From Firmicutes bacterium ZCTH02-B6 (GTDB taxonomy: Bacteria; Bacillota; Limnochordia; Limnochordales; ZCTH02-B6), in contig LZRQ01000203.1 of NCBI GenBank assembly GCA_002159155.1, forward strand, positions 1 to 5,788: DNA of 5,788 nt. The letters are read 5' to 3'. Each line of letters starts with the position of its first letter. Within the stretch, counting starts at the first letter, position 1. Below the pieces are notes generated by a model that saw only the letters and a list, made by a program, of their open reading frames with translations, ran no database searches and was not told where the DNA came from. Shown here piece by piece: positions 1 to 5,542 of this stretch. Made by a program: the position numbers and the translations under genes.

Positions 1-607
1 GGAGGTACCCGCCGATGACGCAGTCGAGCTCCTGCTCCCGCCGCACCTTGAGCCAGTAGCGGGTGCGCTTCCCAGGCACGTACGGGCTGTCGAGCCGCTT
101 GGCCACGATGCCTTCCAGTCCCCGTTCGACGCAGGCGATGTACAAATCCCGGCCTCGCTCCAGCACGACGCGGGAGAGCACGGCGTGGTCCGCAGCGCCG
201 GTCCAGGCGGCCTCCAAGGCCGCCCGTCGGTCTTGCCAAGGCACGTGGAGCAAAGGGCGATGGTCCTGTTCGAGGAAGTCAAAGACGACAAACACCGCAG
301 GCTGTGTCTCAGCGGCTCGCCGGATTGCAGCGGCCGACGTGAGCAGGTTGCGTCGCTGCACCAGGTGGAAACTGGGGACGCCGCCTTCAAAGACACAAAT
401 CTCTACGTCCAGCACCGCGGAGCGGACCGTAACGGCATGACCAATGTCCTGGAGCTCCGGGAACCGGCTCGTGATCTCCCGGCCGTTGCGGCTGAACAAC
501 CTGGCGTATTTTCCCTCGAGCCGGCACAGGCAACGAATCCCGTCCCACTTGACCTCAAACCCGTAGCTGGGCGAGTCAAAAGGGGCAGTGACCGGGGTAG
601 CCATCAT
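1..607 (-). CDS. ligD: ATP-dependent DNA ligase, LigD ligase-domain type (3' end cut by window edge)
   Basis: The product seals nicks and double-strand breaks using ATP through an enzyme-AMP intermediate, as partner of Ku in bacterial non-homologous end joining. I read 202 complete codons from the reverse strand. Motif I is KWDGIR at residues 20-25, with K20 the expected AMP-acceptor lysine. RNG follows at 40-42, motif III LDVEI at 66-70, motif IIIa FVVFDFL at 106-112, motif IV EGIVAKR at 165-171 and motif V YWLKV at 184-188. The adenylation domain is therefore nearly complete, while the OB-fold and anything after it lie beyond position 1. Motif III usually reads LDGE; here Gly is replaced by Val. 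The start is the first of two tandem ATGs (605-607), with GGAGA upstream. It follows the Ku stop codon closely, so the two are probably co-transcribed. No polymerase or phosphoesterase domain precedes the ligase. In Bacillus LigD the polymerase domain follows the ligase, so a lig-pol fusion remains possible. The family call is secure; the symbol is less so. Confidence 0.93.
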   Translation of the reverse strand, partial: MMATPVTAPFDSPSYGFEVKWDGIRCLCRLEGKYARLFSRNGREITSRFPELQDIGHAVTVRSAVLDVEICVFEGGVPSFHLVQRRNLLTSAAAIRRAAETQPAVFVVFDFLEQDHRPLLHVPWQDRRAALEAAWTGAADHAVLSRVVLERGRDLYIACVERGLEGIVAKRLDSPYVPGKRTRYWLKVRREQELDCVIGGYL

Positions 608-621
608 TGGTCTCCAGTGCA

Positions 622-1485
622 TTACGGCTGCCGCCTGCCACGGGTTGCGCCCGCAGGCTCGGGTTCTGGTTCCCGCTCACGGCGCCCATGCGGCGCCGCT
701 CTGTCCTGTCCGTTTTTGGCCGTTGCCCTCAGGCTGGCCTCCAGGGCCGCCATGAGGTCGGCAACGCGTTCCGTCACCGGCGGGACGGGCGCCCGGGTCA
801 CTTCCGCGCCGCGGACTTTCTCGTTAATGAGGGCGATCAGGGCGCGGCGATACTCATCGTCGTACTGGCCTGGCTCAAAGGGTTCCGACAAATTTTCCAC
901 CAGCTGAACCGCCATACTCAATTCCCGGTCGCTGACAGCCGCAGCGTCCGCAATCCCTTCGAGGGCCTGGGGGGAGCGGATTTCGTCGGGGTAAAACATC
1001 GTTTCCATGATGAGCACATTGTCGCGTACCCGCACGCAGCACAGGGATCCCTTGGAGCGCAGCACGACGCGAGCCAGCGCGATGCGGCTCGTCCGCTGCA
1101 AGGCCGCCCGGAGCAGATGGTATGCCTTTTGGCCGCCGTCGGCGGGTTCGAGGTAATAGGTTTTGTCGAAGTAAATGGGGTCGATCTCCTCGAGCCGGAC
1201 AAACTGCTGGATGTCGATGGTGCGCGTACCCTCGACGGCCAGGTCGTCCAGCTCTTCGTCGGTGACGACCACGTAGCGGTCCTTGTCGTACTCGTAGCCT
1301 CTGACGATTTCGTCCGGGGCCACCTCTCGCTGGCAGTGGGGGCAAAACTTGACGTAGCGGATACGACTGCCGCAAACCCGGTGCAGCTGGTTGAACGACA
1401 CGTCCTTGCTCTGGGTGGCGGGGTAGACCTTGATGGGGATGTGGACTAAACCGAAGCTGACGGCGCCCTTCCACAGTGCACGCAC
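622..1485 (-). CDS. ku: Ku, DNA double-strand-break end-binding protein
   Basis: Bacterial Ku forms a homodimeric ring that threads onto broken DNA ends and recruits the LigD-type ligase. The 287-residue product has the usual length and begins MRALWKGAVSFGLVHIPIKV, the family's hallmark first beta-barrel strand. Further family segments are IVRGYEYDKDRYVVVTDEEL at 60-79, EIDPIYFDKTYYLEP at 100-114, and YPDEIR at 165-170 followed by LSEPFEPGQYDDEYR near 199-213. H35, C38, C48 and C51 form an H-x2-C-x9-C-x2-C arrangement like that of Bacillus-type Ku, possibly a metal-binding knuckle (inference). The tail after about residue 255 is low-complexity, with a PEPEP stretch and an Arg-rich end (RGRRQP), in place of the Lys-rich tail of many Ku proteins. 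The start is GTG, with AGGAG about 10 bases upstream and an in-frame TGA at 1510-1512 that rules out a much longer form. The ligase gene follows after its TAA stop. Confidence 0.96.
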   Translation of the reverse strand: MRALWKGAVSFGLVHIPIKVYPATQSKDVSFNQLHRVCGSRIRYVKFCPHCQREVAPDEIVRGYEYDKDRYVVVTDEELDDLAVEGTRTIDIQQFVRLEEIDPIYFDKTYYLEPADGGQKAYHLLRAALQRTSRIALARVVLRSKGSLCCVRVRDNVLIMETMFYPDEIRSPQALEGIADAAAVSDRELSMAVQLVENLSEPFEPGQYDDEYRRALIALINEKVRGAEVTRAPVPPVTERVADLMAALEASLRATAKNGQDRAAPHGRREREPEPEPAGATRGRRQP

Positions 1486-1701
1486 GATGCCCGCGCTCCT
1501 CTCCCGCGTTCATAGGCTGTCTCGGTCCGGGGCGACGCTTGCGGTGTTGTAGGCGGCTTCGTGCGAAATGTACGCGCCAGGTGTGGCGTCCATTCCCACT
1601 TGGGCGCAGCGATGTCGTGCTGCCCGTCCCGGAGATGGTCGCAGGGGCTCACAGCCGCGCGGGATTGGGGGGTTGCGCACTACTACCGGCGTCGTGGAGC
1701 G

Positions 1702-1730
1702 TTGACGCTGGGGGCATGAGGTCGTATACT
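1702..1730 (+). promoter_or_regulatory. Promoter of the tRNA-Val gene
   Basis: TTGACG at 1702-1707 and TATACT at 1725-1730 are separated by exactly 17 bases. Each hexamer matches the housekeeping sigma consensus (TTGACA/TATAAT) at five of six positions. The predicted start near 1737 would give a tRNA precursor with a 5' leader of roughly 25 bases. This is the best promoter in the window, as expected for a stable-RNA gene. Confidence 0.82.
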
Positions 1731-1760
1731 CAAAGTACGGTACGTTTCCGATCGCCGCGT

Positions 1761-1836
1761 GCGGGATTAACTCAACTGGCAGAGTGCTTCCCTTACAAGG
1801 AAGAAGTTCCGGGTTCGAGTCCCGGGTCCCGCACCA
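1761..1836 (+). tRNA. tRNA-Val, anticodon TAC, CCA encoded
   Basis: The 76-base sequence folds into a complete cloverleaf. The acceptor stem is GCGGGAT (1761-1767) with GTCCCGC (1826-1832), ending in one T-G pair. The D stem is ACTC/GAGT (1770-1773 with 1782-1785). The anticodon stem is CTTCC/GGAAG (1787-1791 with 1799-1803), around the loop CTTACAA with anticodon TAC at 1794-1796. The variable loop is five bases. The T stem is CCGGG/CCCGG (1809-1813 with 1821-1825), around TTCGAGT. The discriminator is A1833 and CCA is encoded at 1834-1836. TAC reads GUA and, with U34 modification, other valine codons. A strong promoter lies upstream and a terminator begins eight bases past the CCA, so this is a single-gene transcription unit. 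Confidence 0.97.
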
Positions 1837-1841
1837 AAGTA

Positions 1842-1880
1842 AGGCCCCTTCGGAAGTGATTTTCCGAAGGGGCTTCGTCG
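1842..1880 (+). terminator. Hairpin terminator of tRNA-Val, probably bidirectional
   Basis: GCCCCTTCGGAA at 1844-1855 is perfectly complementary to TTCCGAAGGGGC at 1862-1873, around a six-base loop. One GU and one AU pair extend the stem outward to 1842/1875. The following plus-strand bases (TTCGTCGTT) are only moderately T-rich. On the minus strand the hairpin is followed by CCTTACTTT. It sits between the tRNA and the 3' end of the convergent nucleoside hydrolase gene, so it likely stops transcription from both sides. Confidence 0.82.
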
Positions 1881-1947
1881 TTGAGTGGCTCCCTCTCCCG
1901 CAACCCTCGGACGCCAGTAGGCAACCAGGCACCGATGTGTCGTCCGC

Positions 1948-2868
1948 CTATGCCGAGACCGCCTGCACAAAGAGTGCGGTGAGCTTGTCGCGGTCGACGT
2001 CGAGGCACACTGTTGCATTGGGCTGCCTCCCGCTGTGCCGGGCATAGTCCACCGCCGTCAAACCCCGCGCCAGGGTGCCTGCGGTCTCTACGCCCACATA
2101 TGTGTGCACCTGCTCGGTGACCATGGCCGGGTCAATAGCTACCCCTGCCGCCACCAGGTCGCAGAGCACGATGCCTTCCATCCCCAGAAACCGGCGGGTA
2201 GTTTCGCACAGCGGTTCGCTGATGGTGAGAAACGTCTGTGCCAGCCGACTCGAGGAACTTCGGATCGCCGCAAACGCCGCGGCCGGAATGACCGCTTTGG
2301 TGGTGGTTTCCCAAGGAACGAGGGTAATGGGGATCCCGGACTCAAACACGATGGCAGCGGCCTCCGGGTCCGCCAGCACATTGAACTCGCCTACAATGCT
2401 CGTATTACCCTGCGCGTGGCTGGTGCCGCCCATGATGACCAGCCGGGACACCTTGGCGGTGATGGAGCGGTCTTTGGCGATAGCCAGGGCCACGTTGGTC
2501 AGCGGCCCGATGGCCAGGATGGACAACTGGCCGCTGTGCTGATGGGCGGCCTCGATGATGCGGTCGACGGCATGCACGGGTTCCGGCTGCCTCCGGGGCG
2601 CGGGCAAGTTCGCGTCACCGAAGCCGTCAGAACCGTGTACTTGCGCCGCGTCCAGCGGCCGCTGCAGCAGGGGCCGTTCCGTGCCTGCGTACACCGGCGT
2701 GCTCACATCCAACAGTTCGGTGAGCAGGAGCGCGTTCCGGGTGGTGAACTTAAGCGGCGTGTTTCCGTGAACGGTCGTGATGGCGATGACGTCCAGCCCA
2801 GAGCGGATGGCGGTGATAATGGCGGCGGCATCGTCGATGCCCGGGTCTGTGTCAATGATCCACTTCAT
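1948..2868 (-). CDS. Nucleoside hydrolase (inosine/uridine-preferring family)
   Basis: Enzymes of this family cleave the N-glycosidic bond of ribonucleosides to give ribose and free base for salvage. The 306-residue product matches the family's usual length. The N-terminal DTDPGIDDA motif (D6, D8, D12, D13) supplies the calcium- and ribose-binding aspartates. N36 lies in HGNTPLK, IMGG is at 145-148, and EFNVLADPEAA at 161-171 carries the ribose-contacting Asn (N163). The late calcium-ligand Asp is D237 in VLCDLVAAGVAIDP. The residue before it is Cys236, where group I enzymes such as the Crithidia hydrolase have His. Substrate preference (purine, pyrimidine or ribosylnicotinate-like) cannot be read from sequence. 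The frame stays open upstream to 3030, but that extension is Arg/Pro-rich and lacks family character. The ATG at 2866-2868 puts the motif at the N-terminus as usual, with GAGGGGG about 11 bases upstream. It diverges from the ATPase gene and converges on the tRNA. No clear promoter was seen. Confidence 0.94.
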   Translation of the reverse strand: MKWIIDTDPGIDDAAAIITAIRSGLDVIAITTVHGNTPLKFTTRNALLLTELLDVSTPVYAGTERPLLQRPLDAAQVHGSDGFGDANLPAPRRQPEPVHAVDRIIEAAHQHSGQLSILAIGPLTNVALAIAKDRSITAKVSRLVIMGGTSHAQGNTSIVGEFNVLADPEAAAIVFESGIPITLVPWETTTKAVIPAAAFAAIRSSSSRLAQTFLTISEPLCETTRRFLGMEGIVLCDLVAAGVAIDPAMVTEQVHTYVGVETAGTLARGLTAVDYARHSGRQPNATVCLDVDRDKLTALFVQAVSA

Positions 2869-3076
2869 AGCGCAGTGTTCCCCCTCGCATCCGGGGTCAA
2901 CGTTGGGGCGGCGCCCAAGACCACGCGCAGCGCCAGGTGGCGGTTTGCGGTGGACCGAGACTTGCCCGTCACCAGTCTTCCGCGGTCCTTGCGGCGTTCC
3001 TGCCGCTTGTGCCAGGGCGCGGCTTACCACCGACCTTACGGCGCCGCTTCGTCCGCCCGAACATCTGTCCTTAACA

Positions 3077-3106
3077 TCGACGGAATCCTGCGTGCCGTGA
3101 TATGGT
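3077..3106 (+). promoter_or_regulatory. Possible weak promoter of the metal ATPase gene
   Basis: TCGACG (3077-3082) and TATGGT (3101-3106) are spaced by 18 bases. Each matches the housekeeping consensus at about four of six positions. TTAACA at 3071-3076 is a better -35 match, but it would need a 24-base spacer. Position and orientation suit the ATPase start at 3142. A weak core would fit activator-dependent metal control, but no operator repeat could be recognised. Confidence 0.25.
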
Positions 3107-3141
3107 AAGCAGGGAAAGGGGCAGGGAAGGAGCGACCGCCG

Positions 3142-5190
3142 TTGTCCAACGGTATCACCAAAGCAAAGGGGCCTGCCGGGGCGGTAAAAGCGAAGACCGG
3201 TTCCGCGGCGGCGCCAAGCCCAGCGGGAAAGGACCGCCGCTTCGCCGGGATGTCGGCGACCTTGAGGGAGTTATGGCAGCGGCATTACCTGGCGGCAGCA
3301 GTAGTCGGCTGCACGCTGTTTCTCATCGCCGCCCAAGTGGCCGCCGCCACGGGAGCCCGCCGGCCCCTTGTTATTGCCCTGTACGTGGTGGCCTACTTCT
3401 CTGGAGGCGTGCTCAGCCTGCGACAGGGACTCAGGGAGTTGGTCGATCAGCGCCGCATCGACGTCGACCTCCTGATGGTGCTCGCGGCCGTTGCGGCGGC
3501 CTCCATCGGGGAGTGGCTCGAAGGCGGAATCCTGCTGTTCTTGTTTTCCCTAAGCAATGCCATGCAATTTTATGCCCTGCAGAGGACGCGGCGGGCCATC
3601 ACGGCCCTGATGTCCATGCGGCCGCAGGAGGCGCTGCGCAAAGAGCCCGACGGGGAAACCCGGCTGGTGCCCACCGACGAGCTCCAAATTGGTGACATCA
3701 TCATCGTTCGCCCCGGTGAGAGGGTGCCCATCGACGGACACATCGTGGCTGGAGCGTCGTCGCTGGACGAGTCGTCCATCACCGGAGAGTCGATACCGGT
3801 GGATAAGGGTGAAGGGGACGAGGTTTTCGGCGGTACGGTCAACTTGTTCGGCGCCCTGGAGGTAAAGGTGACCAAGCACGCTGAGGAAACGGTCATCGCC
3901 AAAATCGTCCGCATGGTGGAGGAAGCTCAGAGCGAAGTGGCGCCCACCCAGCGGGTGATTGACCGTGTCGAGCAGTACTACGCCGCAGGTGTGATTTTGG
4001 CCACCATCCTGGCCGCGCTTATCCCCATCGCCCTTGGCCGCGACGTGGGCGCTTCGGTTTACCGCGCGATCACCTTGATGGTGGTCGCCTCGCCCTGTGC
4101 CGTGGCCATGGCGGTGCCGGCGCCGGTGGTGGCCGCCATCGCCAACGGCGCCCGCAGTGGTGTCCTGTTCAAGGGCGGGATGCACGTGGAAAACTTGGCC
4201 GATGTCAAAGCGTTTTGCTTTGACAAGACGGGCACCTTGACCATTGGCCGGCCGCAGGTCACTGACGTTGTGCCGCTGGGAGGGTGCACGCGCCAGGAGC
4301 TGCTGGCGCTGGCCGCGGCCGCCGAGGGGCGTTCCGAGCATCCGTTGGCCCTGGCCATCCTTGAGGCCGCCCGGGCGGAAGGTCTTGCCTGGACGGCCGC
4401 GAGCAATACAGTAGCCGTTCCCGGCAAAGGCGTGGCGGCTGACGTGGATGGCCGGCCCGTGTGGCTTGGGAACCGCCGCATGTTGCGGGAGTACGTCCCT
4501 GACGTGGCCGACGAGGTTTTGGCCCAAGCCGAAACCCTCGAGCAACAGGGCAAGACGGTCATGTTCGTCGGCGTAGCCGCAACCGTCATCGGCTTGGTGG
4601 CCGTTGTGGATGCCCTGCGGCCTGGGGTGCCTGAGATGATCGCTCGGCTTAAAGCGCAAGGCGTCGAGAAGATCGTGCTCTTAACCGGCGACAATCGCCG
4701 GGTCGGCGAGGCCATCGGCCGGCAAGCGGGTGTGGACGAAGTCTACGCGGAGCTGCTGCCGGGCGAGAAGGCCGACATCATCGCCCGCATGCGGCAGACG
4801 GTTGGCCGCGTCGGTATGGTTGGCGACGGCGTCAACGACGCACCGGCGCTGGCGACGGCCACGGTCGGTATTGCCATGGGAGCCGCTGGCACCGATGTGG
4901 CCATGGAGACCGCCGACGTGGTCCTGATGACGAACGACCTGGACAAGCTCAATCACGCGGTCGCGTTGAGCCGGCGCACGCAGCGCATCATTTGGCAAAA
5001 CCTTGTGTTTGCCTTGGGCGTTATTGTGGTTTTGTCGACGCTGGTGCTCACCCACGGCCTCGTCCTCGCCTTGGGCGTCGTCGGCCACGAAGGCAGCACC
5101 GTGCTGGTCATCCTCAACAGCCTGAGGCTGCTTTTGGGCCAGCACCGCAAAAACTCTGGAACGCCAACGCCCGCGCCGGCGCGGGCGTAA
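3142..5190 (+). CDS. P1B-4 type heavy-metal translocating P-type ATPase (Co2+/Fe2+ efflux family)
   Basis: This is an inner-membrane pump that couples ATP hydrolysis, through an aspartyl-phosphate, to export of transition-metal ions. In 682 residues I see TGES at 214-217 (actuator domain), DKTGT at 361-365 with phosphorylated D361, SEHPL at 398-402 (the P1B-specific HP motif), TGDN at 515-518 and GDGVND at 561-566. The transmembrane metal site reads SPC at 317-319, not CPC, and HEGST occurs at 649-653 in the last helix. Together these are the P1B-4 signature (CoaT, CtpD, PfeT/ZosA relatives), linked to Co2+ and Fe2+ export. Hydrophobic spans lie near 49-67, 75-93, 109-128, 128-145, 281-299, 306-333, 616-636 and 637-665. 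The first 35 residues are basic and Ala/Pro-rich, with no CxxC or His cluster, so there is no obvious N-terminal metal-binding domain. The start is TTG, preceded by AAGGAG (3127-3132) at nine bases. No regulator gene adjoins it. The exact metal is undetermined. Confidence 0.95.
   Translation: MSNGITKAKGPAGAVKAKTGSAAAPSPAGKDRRFAGMSATLRELWQRHYLAAAVVGCTLFLIAAQVAAATGARRPLVIALYVVAYFSGGVLSLRQGLRELVDQRRIDVDLLMVLAAVAAASIGEWLEGGILLFLFSLSNAMQFYALQRTRRAITALMSMRPQEALRKEPDGETRLVPTDELQIGDIIIVRPGERVPIDGHIVAGASSLDESSITGESIPVDKGEGDEVFGGTVNLFGALEVKVTKHAEETVIAKIVRMVEEAQSEVAPTQRVIDRVEQYYAAGVILATILAALIPIALGRDVGASVYRAITLMVVASPCAVAMAVPAPVVAAIANGARSGVLFKGGMHVENLADVKAFCFDKTGTLTIGRPQVTDVVPLGGCTRQELLALAAAAEGRSEHPLALAILEAARAEGLAWTAASNTVAVPGKGVAADVDGRPVWLGNRRMLREYVPDVADEVLAQAETLEQQGKTVMFVGVAATVIGLVAVVDALRPGVPEMIARLKAQGVEKIVLLTGDNRRVGEAIGRQAGVDEVYAELLPGEKADIIARMRQTVGRVGMVGDGVNDAPALATATVGIAMGAAGTDVAMETADVVLMTNDLDKLNHAVALSRRTQRIIWQNLVFALGVIVVLSTLVLTHGLVLALGVVGHEGSTVLVILNSLRLLLGQHRKNSGTPTPAPARA
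5167..5188. repeat. Perfect 22-base GC palindrome at the ATPase stop codon
   Basis: ACGCCCGCGCC at 5167-5177 is followed directly by its exact reverse complement, ending at the T of the TAA stop. As RNA it can form a 9-bp stem with a CCGG loop. It also encodes part of the Pro/Ala-rich C-terminal end. No T-run follows, so it may act as a 3' stabiliser or a weak terminator, or simply reflect low-complexity coding. Confidence 0.6.
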
Positions 5191-5476
5191 GGGGCAGCGC
5201 TGGATACGTAGGGGAAGTGCTGGACGCAGTGCTTTCGGGACGCTGCACTGACGTTGCGGCGAACACGACCCTTTGGAAACTTGTCGAGTTTTCACGGCAA
5301 AGTGTAAAGCGCGGCTGCCCCACGCATCCGCGCAGACAAGGCTTGATGTGAGTCAATAGTACTGGGGCATTCCCCGATTGCGGTGGATCGTGCGGATACG
5401 AATTGAAAGGATGGGTGGCGCGAGCCGTAAAGGCCCCGGGCGGTACCGCCCGGGGCGCGGGGCTGGAAAAAGAAGG
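5191..5476. other. Gene-poor spacer between the ATPase and the insertion sequence
   Basis: No credible coding region was found on either strand. It holds a small hairpin (CAGTGC 5227-5232 with GCACTG 5245-5250), a GGGG-CATT-CCCC element (5364-5375), an FNR-like half-symmetric site (5343-5356) and a 24-base palindrome (5433-5456). A weak promoter-like pair, TTGAAA at 5403-5408 and CGTAAA at 5426-5431 with a 17-base spacer, points toward the transposase; its -10 is poor. The left boundary of the insertion sequence probably lies in or near this stretch, but it cannot be fixed without the right end. Confidence 0.5.
5433..5456. repeat. Perfect 24-base GC-rich palindrome upstream of the transposase
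   Basis: GCCCCGGGCGGT at 5433-5444 is followed directly by its reverse complement at 5445-5456. As RNA it forms a 10-bp, almost all-GC stem with a GTAC loop. Neither side has a long T-run, so a classical intrinsic terminator is not shown. Its place just before the transposase leader suggests a read-through barrier or a protein-binding site (inference). Confidence 0.65.
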
Positions 5477-5542
5477 GACGAGAAGCCGGTCTTCCGAACG
5501 TGTTGTATCGGCCAAAAACACCACAGGAAGGGGCTTCTCGTC
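5477..5542 (+). promoter_or_regulatory. Transposase leader hairpin sequestering the ribosome binding site
   Basis: GACGAGAAGCC (5477-5487) is perfectly complementary to GGCTTCTCGTC (5532-5542), whose last base abuts the transposase ATG. Inside it, CTTCC (5491-5495) pairs with GGAAG (5526-5530), and GTGTT (5500-5504) pairs with AACAC (5517-5521). The three stems are colinear. The ribosome binding site AGGAAGGGG (5525-5533) falls almost wholly within the paired 3' side. Insertion sequences such as IS10 and IS50 are known to hide the transposase start in read-through transcripts by such folding. That role here is inferred. Confidence 0.6.

Noticed and set aside
63..907. Two overlapping plus-strand frames (63-440 and 185-907)
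   Set aside because: Both lie opposite the ligase and Ku coding sequence and their products are compositionally biased with no recognisable motif.
607..1449. 280-codon plus-strand open frame across Ku
   Set aside because: It is exactly antisense to a secure Ku gene; its translation shows no family and reflects high-GC codon bias that removes stops in the opposite frame.
1761..1836. tRNA-Val as an integration site for a genomic island
   Set aside because: No integrase, no partial tRNA repeat and no composition change was seen nearby; the flanks are ordinary genes with a native terminator.
2869..3030. N-terminal extension of the nucleoside hydrolase from a start at 3030
   Set aside because: The extra 54 residues are basic and proline-rich, with no homology to the family, which starts within a few residues of the DTDPG motif. 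The ATG at 2868 has a plausible ribosome binding site.
2035..3108. 357-codon plus-strand open frame across the nucleoside hydrolase
   Set aside because: It is antisense to a well-conserved enzyme and its product is Arg/Gly/His-rich without recognisable domains.
3550..4659. 369-codon minus-strand open frame inside the metal ATPase
   Set aside because: It is a shadow of the ATPase, whose every P-type motif is intact on the plus strand; the antisense product is His/Gly/Arg-rich low complexity.
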